A DNA stretch of 64,000 nucleotides. Source: JAZKHE01 sp040385525 (GTDB lineage Bacteria > Bacteroidota > Bacteroidia > UBA4408). This document shows, one piece after another, positions 46,269 to 53,983 of this stretch. Numbering within the stretch: position 1 is the first letter of the stretch; every line of letters begins with the position of its first letter. Where the stretch lies: the NCBI GenBank assembly GCA_040385525.1, contig JAZKHE010000004.1, positions 1-64,000 of the forward strand, given 5' to 3'. Made by a program: the position numbers and the translations under genes. The notes beneath the pieces are model-generated. The model saw only the letters and a list, made by a program, of their open reading frames with translations, made no database searches and was not told where the DNA came from.

Positions 46269-47171
46269 CTACTTAACTATAAATTTTAAAAATGTTTTTT
46301 TATATTCATCAATTCCCATTGTATTGGGAACGCTACCATGCCCGCCACCACTAACTCGGTGTGCTTCGCTGTAAAAACCTTTGTAGTTTTTATAAACTAC
46401 TTCGCCATGTGTTTCAATACTTAAAAAATCATCTTTTGTGCCGTGTATCCACATAAATGGTTGCGAAACTTTTTTAATTTCTTCAGCATTATCAATTTTT
46501 AAATCGGTAAAGTACTCTGCAGGCATAGCCATTTTAGAGCCATCTTGCACCATAACCGCAGCCGAAGCAAATGGTGCTTCTAAAATTAATTTACTAGGAA
46601 CTAACGTTCTAGGATTTGCAGTAAGTTCTGTTGCGGGTGCCGAACCTAAACTAAAACCATACATAATTAATCGTTTGTTATCCAATCCGTTTGCTTGCAA
46701 CCATTGTAAACAAGCGTCAACATCTGCATACAAACCTTCTTCTGTAGCTACTCCTTTTGATAATCCATAACCACGATAATCCATCATTAAAACTCCGTAA
46801 TGATTTTTTGCGCCTACGTTTGCTAACAATTTTGCTCGTTGCCAGTAAAAATCCATATGATCGCGATTGCCGTGACAATAAACAATAATAGTATCTGTTT
46901 TAATTTTAGAAATACTACCTATATAAATGGCTTTTATTTCTGTAGATTCTTTTTCGGAAGCTGTTTTAGAATTTAAAGAAAATAAGTGAATTAATGAATC
47001 AGGAATAGTGTAGGTTTCGTCTAATATAAAATCTACTTCGCCAGCATAATTATCTAAATAATATTCAGTAATTGTATTGTCGCTGTTGTATAAATTAGCA
47101 TCTAATCTAAGACAAGAAGTAACTAAAATTAGAGCTGAAAATAGAAAAATATTTTTTGTAATTGATTTCAT
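46269..47171 (-). CDS. Alpha/beta hydrolase lipoprotein
   Basis: 300 residues. Signal peptide with a lipobox (LILVTSC, acylated Cys20). The alpha/beta hydrolase fold has YCHGNRDHMDFYWQRA for the oxyanion region, nucleophile Ser in GFSLGSAPA, Asp in HGTKDDFLS and His in SGGGHGSVPN. Architecture resembles the BEM46/ABHD-type and dienelactone-like serine hydrolases; a lipid, ester or peptide substrate is possible. It should sit in the periplasm or outer membrane. A TAATTTTG -7 box is 31 bp upstream. Confidence 0.87.
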   Translation of the reverse strand: MKSITKNIFLFSALILVTSCLRLDANLYNSDNTITEYYLDNYAGEVDFILDETYTIPDSLIHLFSLNSKTASEKESTEIKAIYIGSISKIKTDTIIVYCHGNRDHMDFYWQRAKLLANVGAKNHYGVLMMDYRGYGLSKGVATEEGLYADVDACLQWLQANGLDNKRLIMYGFSLGSAPATELTANPRTLVPSKLILEAPFASAAVMVQDGSKMAMPAEYFTDLKIDNAEEIKKVSQPFMWIHGTKDDFLSIETHGEVVYKNYKGFYSEAHRVSGGGHGSVPNTMGIDEYKKTFLKFIVK

Positions 47172-47201
47172 AAAGCATTTAAATTACTCTACAAAATTAG
47201 C

Positions 47202-47209
47202 AAAGAAAA
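47202..47209 (-). promoter_or_regulatory. -7 box of the alpha/beta hydrolase gene
   Basis: TAATTTTG on the minus strand, an exact TAnnTTTG match, 31 bp before the ATG. No TTG is seen at the ideal distance upstream. Confidence 0.45.
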
Positions 47210-47302
47210 TATAAGTAACTAATAAATAGATACTTCGTATCGAGCACAATAATTAAATTTCAACCACATAGATACATAGTTTTTTAGTTAAAATTAGAAA
47301 AA

Positions 47303-47332
47303 CATAGTTTTTCGCTATGCGAAAAAGCTATG
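47303..47332. repeat. Intergenic hairpin
   Basis: CATAG-TTTTTCGC-TAT-GCGAAAAA-G-CTATG: a 13-bp stem with one bulged base, in the gap between the SpoIIE-type phosphatase and the hydrolase gene. A degenerate intergenic repeat (AGACTGCTTCGTTCCTCGCA) follows at 47379-47400, also found twice near 31.6 kb. Confidence 0.5.
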
Positions 47333-47414
47333 CCATCTTAGTGTTCTTGTTTTTCGATGTTACTATTTGGTAAAAAAAAGACTGCTTCGTTCCTCGCAGA
47401 ATAGTTGGTTAAAA

Positions 47415-48212
47415 TTACAACCTAATTCCCACAAGGGAAACATCGTCTGTTTGGTGCATATTTCCTTTCCAAGTTTCAAAAACAAATTCAAACAATTCTT
47501 TTTGCTTTCCCATAGTTTCATTACTATAATTTTGCAAAACATTTAGCAATCTTTTTCTACTAAACTTTTTAGAATTATTTTCATCAAATTGGTGTTTTAC
47601 TCCATCAGAAAAAAAGTATAAACTAGTAGCTTCTTTTAGTTCAATTTTAAAAGTCTCAAACGAACGATTTTTTTCTATTTGCCAACCTCCAATAGGAAAA
47701 CTATTCCCCTTAAATAAATTTATTTCATTATTCTGAATTACAGCAAATTCGCCACCAGCAGAAGCGTACTCTAACGTTTTATCTATAGTGTTATAAGCAA
47801 CTAGCGTTATTTCTAACCAATCGTTATTAAAATAAGTATCGTGAGTTTCGTTATTAAAAGTTTCAATCCATTTTTTATCTAACTCTGTTAAATAATCACC
47901 AATTTTTTCAAACTTTTTTTGAATAATGTAATTCAATAAACTTATTCCCAAAACCGACAACATAGCTGCAGAAGTACCATGCCCAGTGCAATCAGCCAAA
48001 GCAAAATAAACGATATTTTCTTTTTTTAATAACCAATAAAAATCACCGCTAATTTTGTTTTGTGGCGCGTAATACACAAAATAATCTGAGAAATGTTTTT
48101 CAAAATGTCGGCTTTTGGGAAGCAATCCATTTTGAATGGTTTGCGCATAAACAAGGCTTTGAACGTGATGTTCGTTAACTGTATTCAAATGTAGTTCTTT
48201 TATACTATTCAT
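47415..48212 (-). CDS. SpoIIE-family PP2C-type serine/threonine phosphatase
   Basis: 265 residues, a stand-alone SpoIIE domain. Metal-binding and catalytic motifs are present: NKISGDFYWLL (first Asp), ALADCTGHGTSAAMLSVLG (second Asp with the GHG loop), LYFFSDGVKHQF and QTDDVSLVGIRL (C-terminal Asp pair). The N-terminal SLVYAQTIQNGLLP is the linker helix usual between sensor and phosphatase domains, here without a sensor. Such proteins dephosphorylate anti-anti-sigma-like partners; no partner gene is adjacent. Confidence 0.9.
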   Translation of the reverse strand: MNSIKELHLNTVNEHHVQSLVYAQTIQNGLLPKSRHFEKHFSDYFVYYAPQNKISGDFYWLLKKENIVYFALADCTGHGTSAAMLSVLGISLLNYIIQKKFEKIGDYLTELDKKWIETFNNETHDTYFNNDWLEITLVAYNTIDKTLEYASAGGEFAVIQNNEINLFKGNSFPIGGWQIEKNRSFETFKIELKEATSLYFFSDGVKHQFDENNSKKFSRKRLLNVLQNYSNETMGKQKELFEFVFETWKGNMHQTDDVSLVGIRL

Positions 48213-48388
48213 AGTACAAAGAACACGTTAGCATATAAACAAAAAGCTATGCCAAGGTTAGCGAATTATTAATTCGCCTAAACAAAAAATTTTAACGATG
48301 AATTTTAATTGAATTTTTCAAAAGACAATACTTATAATTTCAATGAAACTAAACTTTTAAAAACTGAAATCTAACTAAACACTGAGCA

Positions 48389-48591
48389 TTTTTTCTTTTT
48401 TCTTGATAAAAAAGAAACAAAAAATCAAGACTGCTGAAAAATAAAACGAAAATCTACATTTCTATTTTTTCACGTAACCAAAGCCGTTCGTGCCTAGCGC
48501 AATGCTTTTCAACTCACTTGTTGATTACTTACATAACCCACGCTAAAAATCTCATTTGATTTTCTTGTTTTATTTTTCAAAGGTCAATCCC
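48389..48591. repeat. 203-bp structured intergenic repeat, copy 2
   Basis: Second copy of the element at 46041-46244, in the same orientation, filling much of a 419-bp gap. Its opening hairpin reads TTTCTTTTTT-CTTGAT-AAAAAAGAAA: the closing C-G pair of copy 1 has become T-A on both arms, so the stem is kept while the bases change. The closing inverted repeat is also intact; the middle hairpin shrinks to CAAC/GTTG. Confidence 0.75.
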
Positions 48592-48631
48592 GAAAAAAAA
48601 CTTGTGGTATAATTATAGAGATTAATTATTT

Positions 48632-49036
48632 TTAATAAGCTAAATCTTCTATAAAGAAAAAGAAAACTACAGCAGCTACCCATTCTTTTCTTACGCCTTT
48701 ACATTCGCCTAATCTGCTGCCATTGTAGTAAATATCGCCATCGCTTTCTATTTGTCCAATTCGGCTTCCATTTTTGTAAACATCTCCATCACTTTCTATC
48801 TGGCCAACACGACTTCCATTTTTATAAATATCGCCATCGCTTTCTATCTGTCCTACTCTACTTCCGTTAACGTAAATATCGCCATCGTTTTCTATTTGTC
48901 CTTTACGAGAGCCATTAATATAAACATCGCCATCGTTTTCTATTTCGCCTTTACGACTTCCTTTAATGTATAGGCTTTGCGCAGAAACTGCAGTGTATAA
49001 AAAAACACTAAATAAAATTAAGATTGCTTTTTTCAT
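48632..49036 (-). CDS. Exported protein with five 16-residue tandem repeats
   Basis: 134 residues. Signal peptide MKKAILILFSVFLYTAVSAQ, then five units of 16 residues from about residue 30 to 109 with consensus GQIExDGDIYxNGSRx, preceded by a half unit (SLYIKGSRK). The regular glycines and aromatic residues suggest a small beta-solenoid or beta-roll with one strand pair per repeat. The C-terminus has a short hydrophobic run (WVAAVVFFFFIEDLAY) that could anchor or cap the fold. I do not recognise a known function. The repeats are 48 bp at DNA level and have diverged mainly at third positions. Probably co-transcribed with the upstream lipoprotein gene 24 bp away. Confidence 0.72.
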   Translation of the reverse strand: MKKAILILFSVFLYTAVSAQSLYIKGSRKGEIENDGDVYINGSRKGQIENDGDIYVNGSRVGQIESDGDIYKNGSRVGQIESDGDVYKNGSRIGQIESDGDIYYNGSRLGECKGVRKEWVAAVVFFFFIEDLAY

Positions 49037-49060
49037 TGTTTTATTTTTTAAGATTTATAA

Positions 49061-49741
49061 TTAAAAATTACGTTGCACTCCAAAATAAATTCCTAATGCT
49101 CCTTTTTTACCAAAAAACTTTACATAATCAACTACTAAATTTTGATTAGAAACTGTTGGTAATAAATATTTTGCTTCTGTTGTAAAACTCCATTTTCCAT
49201 TATTAAAAACATGCCCAATATGTGGATTTAACAACATAAAATTATTTTGTGGCTCGCCATGTGCACGTGTTTTTTCGCGTTCAAACCAATTGGTTAATCC
49301 GCCATAGAGCATATTTTCTTTATCTTTTTTATAATTCCAATAGGCATTTAAATCTACTTGTGGCCAAACTCTAAATCCTGTTTTAAATTTATGAACGGCA
49401 ACATTTACAGCACCTAAAGCAGATACACCAAAACGTTTGTTTTCATTGAAATATAAATTTCTTACCGCACCTAAATCGGTTTGAAAATTACCAAACAAAG
49501 CCGATGTTGTGTGCAAGCCTGCAAACATTGTAGTTTTTTCGGTTACACCATATCCATAAGAAATTGTTGTGTAAGGAATTGGAATGGGCGCACCTGCAAA
49601 ATTAATCATTGGCCCGCCTAAACTAACATTTACAGCTTGTTCATCTTTCTTTAAAGGCTTTACATAGCGTGTAGGATTACAAGCTACAAAAGCTAATGCT
49701 ACTATAAATAAAAAAAAGTTTTTTAAAATCCTAATTCGCAT
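49061..49741 (-). CDS. Lipoprotein with outer-membrane-barrel-like body
   Basis: 226 residues. Lipobox LAFVAC with acylated Cys21. The body alternates polar and aromatic residues in strands (TTISYGYGVTEKTTMFAGLH, FGVSALGAVNVAVHKF) and ends in GALGIYFGVQRNF, a terminal Phe strand like that of outer-membrane beta-barrels. The combination of lipid anchor and barrel-like strands is seen in several Bacteroidota families of unknown role. The start overlaps the end of the NUDIX gene by 11 bp. Confidence 0.72.
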   Translation of the reverse strand: MRIRILKNFFLFIVALAFVACNPTRYVKPLKKDEQAVNVSLGGPMINFAGAPIPIPYTTISYGYGVTEKTTMFAGLHTTSALFGNFQTDLGAVRNLYFNENKRFGVSALGAVNVAVHKFKTGFRVWPQVDLNAYWNYKKDKENMLYGGLTNWFEREKTRAHGEPQNNFMLLNPHIGHVFNNGKWSFTTEAKYLLPTVSNQNLVVDYVKFFGKKGALGIYFGVQRNF

Positions 49742-50177
49742 AAATATCTTTAATTTTTTTAGCTACAATTTTATCAATCGAAAAAGTAACATCATCATCA
49801 GAAAAGTCTTTTAAATCAACCCACCTAAAACTTTGTGCTCCGTCAATATTCGGAATTTCATTTTTAGTTTCAACAAAACTTATTCCAAACTCGTTTTGGT
49901 GCTCCATTAAATAATAAATACTCATCAATTGCTCTTTTTTACCAAATGCCGATTTGATAAAAAAATCGGTAGTATAAAAGTGTTGTTTTACTTTTGCTTC
50001 AATATTCATTTCTTCCTTGCACTCTCTTAAAACACAGTCAATTAAGCCTTCTTCAGCTTCTAATCCACCACCAGGAAACTTAGTCATAAACATGCCAACT
50101 CTATATTCATCTGTCAACAAAACTTTATTGTTTTGTATAAAAATAGCATACGCACGAATATTATAAATATTACTCAT
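49731..50177 (-). CDS. NUDIX domain-containing hydrolase
   Basis: 148 residues from the ATG reading MSNIYNIRAYAIFI; an upstream GTG would add 14 residues inside the preceding small gene and is less likely. The Nudix box is GGGLEAEEGLIDCVLRECKEEM, with the REcKEE metal-binding core intact. Such enzymes hydrolyse nucleoside diphosphates linked to another group; the substrate is not predictable. It overlaps a 51-residue membrane-protein gene by 8 bp at its start and a lipoprotein gene by 11 bp at its end, so the three are coupled. Confidence 0.88.
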   Translation of the reverse strand: MSNIYNIRAYAIFIQNNKVLLTDEYRVGMFMTKFPGGGLEAEEGLIDCVLRECKEEMNIEAKVKQHFYTTDFFIKSAFGKKEQLMSIYYLMEHQNEFGISFVETKNEIPNIDGAQSFRWVDLKDFSDDDVTFSIDKIVAKKIKDIYAN

Positions 50178-50325
50178 AGCTAATTTTATTATTTTTACAG
50201 GTGTTTTCAGCACATCCACAGCTGTTTGCTTTTAATTTTTTAAATCGCATAAAAATTCGTTTTGCTATAAAAAGCAAAGCAAAAAGTAAACAAATTAAAG
50301 CGATTATAAACTGAAGCATAAGCAT
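50170..50325 (-). CDS. Small Cys-rich membrane protein (FeoB-associated-like)
   Basis: A 51-residue protein, easily missed because of its size. Residues 3-21 form one hydrophobic helix (MLQFIIALICLLFALLFIA), then a basic stretch (KRIFMRFKKLKA) and a C-terminal cysteine cluster, CGCAENTC. This pattern matches the short Cys-rich membrane proteins often found near feoB, but no feo gene is in this window. The stop codon lies inside the start of the NUDIX gene (TATGAGTAA), so translation is probably coupled. A second ATG two codons in would also work. Confidence 0.68.
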   Translation of the reverse strand: MLMLQFIIALICLLFALLFIAKRIFMRFKKLKANSCGCAENTCKNNKISYE

Positions 50326-50491
50326 TAAAACTGAGTTCTAAATTACAATTTTATTCGCTCAAAAATAAAAATGAACATTTACTCCATAAAATTAAACAAA
50401 TATTAATAAGTTTTCGGCTAAAAATATGGCTTTTTACAAAATTTATAGTAGGTTTGTTAGCTTACAGAAACCGACTAGTTTTTAATTGTTT

Positions 50492-52474
50492 ATGCTAAAG
50501 TTTGACAGAAAAAAATACAAAGACGACGTATTAATTCATATCTACAAAAACATTGTAAAACCGCGTATGATAGAAGAAAAAATGCTTCTATTATTACGTC
50601 AGGGAAAAATTTCAAAATGGTTTTCGGGCATTGGCCAAGAGGCAATTTCGGTTGGTTCTACCCTAGCTCTTCAATCTGATGAATATATTTTGCCAATGCA
50701 CCGCAATTTAGGTGTGTTTACTGCGCGCGAAATCCCTTTGTATCGCTTGTTTTGCCAATGGCAAGGCACAAGCAGTGGTTTTACTAAAGGAAGAGATCGT
50801 TCGTTTCACTTTGGTACAAATGAGTATTCAATAGTTGGAATGATTTCGCACTTAGGCCCGCAAATGGGCGTTGCCGATGGTATTGCCTTAGGTCATTTAT
50901 TGCGTAAAGAACCAAAAATCACGCAAGTTTATACAGGTGATGGTGGTGCTAGCGAAGGCGATTTTCATGAGGCAATGAATACTGCCGCTGTTTGGAATTT
51001 ACCAGTTTTATTTACGGTAGAAAACAATGGCTATGGTTTATCAACACCTAGCAACCAACAATTCCGTTGCAAAAACTTTATTGATAAGGGTATTGGTTAC
51101 GGTATGGAAGCCATTAAAATTGATGGTAACAATGTGTTGGAAGTTTATGATACTGTTAAACGTTTAGCAGAATCGATGCGTACAAACCCACGCCCAATTT
51201 TATTAGAATGTATAACTTTTAGAATGCGTGGACACGAGGAGGCATCGGGAACAAAATACATTCCAAAAGAATTGTTTGAAGAATGGGGCAAAAAAGATCC
51301 AGTAGATAATTACGAGAAATTTTTGTTAGATGAATCTGTTTTATCAAAAGAATTAGTTGCTGAAATTCGCGCAGAAATTAAAAAAGAAATTGAAGAAAAT
51401 TTAGAAATTGCTTGGGCTGATAGTCCTGTTACTGTTAGTACGGAAACAGAATACAAAGATTTGTTTACTGATTTTGATAACGTAGCGATTGCTCCTTCAA
51501 CTCAAAATAAAACTGAAAAAAGATTTATCGATTCTATCAGCGACGGCTTAAAACAAGCCATGCAGCGCCATCCCAATTTAGTTTTAATGGGCCAAGATAT
51601 TGGCGATTACGGTGGAGTTTTTAAAATTACTGATGGTTTTGTAAGCGAATTTGGCGCTGAAAGAGTTAGAAATACTCCGTTATGCGAATCTGCTATTTTA
51701 GGTGCTGGTTTGGGTTTAGCCATAAACAAACACAAAGCAATGGTAGAAATGCAGTTTGCCGATTTTGTTACCGAAGGTTTTAATCAAATTGTAAATAATT
51801 TAGCAAAATCACACTGGCGTTGGGGACAAAATGCTGATGTGGTTGTGCGTATGCCAACCGGTGCAGGTACTGCTGCTGGGCCATTCCACTCACAATCTAA
51901 CGAAGCTTGGTTTTTTCATACACCAGGTTTAAAAATAGTTTATCCTGCTTTTCCAAACGATGCAAAAGGCTTATTATTGGCTAGTTTTGAAGATCCAAAC
52001 CCAGTAATGTTTTTTGAACACAAAGCATTGTACAGAAGTTTGAAAGAAGAAATTTATGATGACTTTTTTACTATCGAAATTGGTAAAGCAAATTTGATAA
52101 AAGAAGGAGATAAAGTTTCTATTATTACATACGGATATGGCGTGCATTGGGCATTAGAAGTATTAGCTAAACACCCAGAAATTTCTGCTGACGTGTTAGA
52201 TTTAAGAACGCTTTTACCATTTGATAAAGAAGCCATTGAAAAAACAGTTTTAAAAACTGGTAAAGCAATTATTTTACACGAAGACACTTTAATTGGTGGT
52301 ATTGGAGGCGAAATTTCTGCATTTATTACAGAAAATTATTTTAAACATTTAGATGCTCCAGTAATGCGCTCTGCAAGTTTAGATACACCAATTCCTTTTC
52401 AAAGCGATTTAGAGTGGAATTTTTTACCTAAAAAGAGATTTGAAGAACAATTAATTAATTTATTAAACTATTAA
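50492..52474 (+). CDS. 2-oxoacid dehydrogenase E1, fused alpha and beta subunits
   Basis: 660-residue thiamine-diphosphate enzyme, the decarboxylating part of a branched-chain 2-oxoacid (or pyruvate-like) dehydrogenase. Residues about 1-310 are E1 alpha, with the ThDP motif GDGGASEGDFHEA...VENN, and about 335-660 are E1 beta (MGQDIGDYGGVFKITDGF, PLCESAILGAGLGLA, ADFVTEGFNQIVNNLAKSHW). Separate subunits are usual in many bacteria; the fused form is common in Bacteroidota. The chosen ATG is two codons after a TTG; TAGGTTTG 36 bp upstream is a likely -7 box. No E2 or E3 gene is adjacent. Confidence 0.93.
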   Translation: MLKFDRKKYKDDVLIHIYKNIVKPRMIEEKMLLLLRQGKISKWFSGIGQEAISVGSTLALQSDEYILPMHRNLGVFTAREIPLYRLFCQWQGTSSGFTKGRDRSFHFGTNEYSIVGMISHLGPQMGVADGIALGHLLRKEPKITQVYTGDGGASEGDFHEAMNTAAVWNLPVLFTVENNGYGLSTPSNQQFRCKNFIDKGIGYGMEAIKIDGNNVLEVYDTVKRLAESMRTNPRPILLECITFRMRGHEEASGTKYIPKELFEEWGKKDPVDNYEKFLLDESVLSKELVAEIRAEIKKEIEENLEIAWADSPVTVSTETEYKDLFTDFDNVAIAPSTQNKTEKRFIDSISDGLKQAMQRHPNLVLMGQDIGDYGGVFKITDGFVSEFGAERVRNTPLCESAILGAGLGLAINKHKAMVEMQFADFVTEGFNQIVNNLAKSHWRWGQNADVVVRMPTGAGTAAGPFHSQSNEAWFFHTPGLKIVYPAFPNDAKGLLLASFEDPNPVMFFEHKALYRSLKEEIYDDFFTIEIGKANLIKEGDKVSIITYGYGVHWALEVLAKHPEISADVLDLRTLLPFDKEAIEKTVLKTGKAIILHEDTLIGGIGGEISAFITENYFKHLDAPVMRSASLDTPIPFQSDLEWNFLPKKRFEEQLINLLNY

Positions 52475-52475
52475 T

Positions 52476-53936
52476 ATGCGAGTAATTAGCCTTGTAATTT
52501 TGTTTTTTTATTGCTCATTTACAGGGCAATTAAGCGCACAAAACACCAAAATATATTTTACATTAAATGATGCTATGGCAAATCCTACGCAAGTTTTTAA
52601 ATTAAACTTAAGCGGAAGTAAACTAACTAAATTACCCGAAGATATTAGCCAATTTACAAATCTTACCTATTTAGATTTGAGTAATAATGAGCTAAAGGAA
52701 CTGCCTAAAAACTTTTCGAAACTTCAAAACTTAAAATTTTTAAATCTAGGTTTAAATAATTTCGATCATATTCCTGAATCTATTTTTGAAATGAGTCAGC
52801 TACAAGAATTATTTATTTTTAATAATTACGTAATTGAAATTCCTAAAAATATTAATAAACTAAAACTGCTTCAAACTTTTGACTTTACATCAAATTATGT
52901 AAAAGAAATTCCTGCTGAATTATTGCAATTAGAACAGATTAGCGAAATATTAGGAGAATCTAACCGAATTAAAGAATTACCTGTTGGATTTTTAAATTTA
53001 AAAAACTTACATACTTTGTTGCTAGGTGATAATCCAATAAATAAAATACCAACAGAAATTTATAAACTTCAAAATTTAAAGTATTTATCAATTCCAATAA
53101 AAACAGAACAAAGTGCAGAGAAATCAGCACTTAGACAATCGCTTAAAAAAACCAAAATTTCCTTTAACGATTTTAAAGACACACTTAGTAACGATACTAC
53201 TATTCGCAACGAAGCATTTAATTTAAAAGCTAAAGTACTTCGTGGTAACAGAGCCGACAACTCTCCTATCACTATGCAAAATATTAAGTTGAAAGAAGAA
53301 AATAGTGATGTTTATGTGTCTACTTTTTCTGACAGCAATGGTGATTTTGAGTTTATGAATTTATCAATTGAAAAAATATATACACTAGAATTAGAAAATC
53401 ATAATTTAGGTGAAAACGAAAATATATATTTGGCAAAATCCAATGGAGAAATTATAAAAACACTAAAAGCAGACGATAATGGAAACTTTGTTTTTGAATT
53501 TTTACCACAAGAAATATACACCATCAAAACTTTAAAAGATGAAGATGCTGTGCTATTTACTACCCATACTCCAAAAAACAATTACGAAACACAAACCATT
53601 TATTTTAAATCAGCTAGTTTTGATTTAACTAATGAAGACAAATTAAAGTTAGATGCAGTTGTAAATAAATTAAAAAAAGAAGTTAAAAAAAATCTTGAAA
53701 TAGTTTCGTACACTGATTCACGAGGAGAAGATAAAGACAATTTAATTTTATCTAAAAAAAGATCGGAAGCAGTTTTAAATTATTTAGTTGAAAAAGGCAT
53801 TACTAAAAACCGAATTAAAGCTTTTGGTATGGGCGAAACAAAACTATTAAACAAGTGCTCTAACAATGCAGCTTGCACCGAAGAAGAGCATCAAATTAAC
53901 CGAAGAACTGAGTTTAGATTTTATACTAAAAAGTAA
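52476..53936 (+). CDS. Leucine-rich repeat protein with C-terminal OmpA domain
   Basis: 486 residues. Signal peptide 1-22 (ends LSAQ). About seven leucine-rich repeats run from residue 40 to 215 (LTYLDLSNNELKELPKNF, LKFLNLGLNNFDHIPESI). A carboxypeptidase-regulatory-like segment follows (IKLKEENSDVYVSTFSDSNGDFEFMNLS), then an OmpA peptidoglycan-binding domain from about 380, with IVSYTDSRGEDKDNLILS and KKRSEAVLNYLVEKG. The protein would bind peptidoglycan by its C-terminus and offer an LRR surface in the periplasm, an unusual pairing. The gene follows E1 by one base and shares its transcript. Confidence 0.85.
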   Translation: MRVISLVILFFYCSFTGQLSAQNTKIYFTLNDAMANPTQVFKLNLSGSKLTKLPEDISQFTNLTYLDLSNNELKELPKNFSKLQNLKFLNLGLNNFDHIPESIFEMSQLQELFIFNNYVIEIPKNINKLKLLQTFDFTSNYVKEIPAELLQLEQISEILGESNRIKELPVGFLNLKNLHTLLLGDNPINKIPTEIYKLQNLKYLSIPIKTEQSAEKSALRQSLKKTKISFNDFKDTLSNDTTIRNEAFNLKAKVLRGNRADNSPITMQNIKLKEENSDVYVSTFSDSNGDFEFMNLSIEKIYTLELENHNLGENENIYLAKSNGEIIKTLKADDNGNFVFEFLPQEIYTIKTLKDEDAVLFTTHTPKNNYETQTIYFKSASFDLTNEDKLKLDAVVNKLKKEVKKNLEIVSYTDSRGEDKDNLILSKKRSEAVLNYLVEKGITKNRIKAFGMGETKLLNKCSNNAACTEEEHQINRRTEFRFYTKK

Positions 53937-53983
53937 TTTATTTACTGCCTTGCAATTTAATTTTTCAAAACAATTCAATTTTC

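Noticed and set aside
46041..48591. Composite transposon bounded by the two 200-bp repeats
   Set aside because: The repeats carry no transposase, no clear target duplications were seen, and the genes between them (hydrolase, phosphatase) look like ordinary chromosomal genes.
48752..48973. Plus-strand 73-residue frame across the 16-residue repeats
   Set aside because: It is the antisense shadow of the tandem-repeat gene; the minus-strand frame has a signal peptide and a sensible protein pattern.
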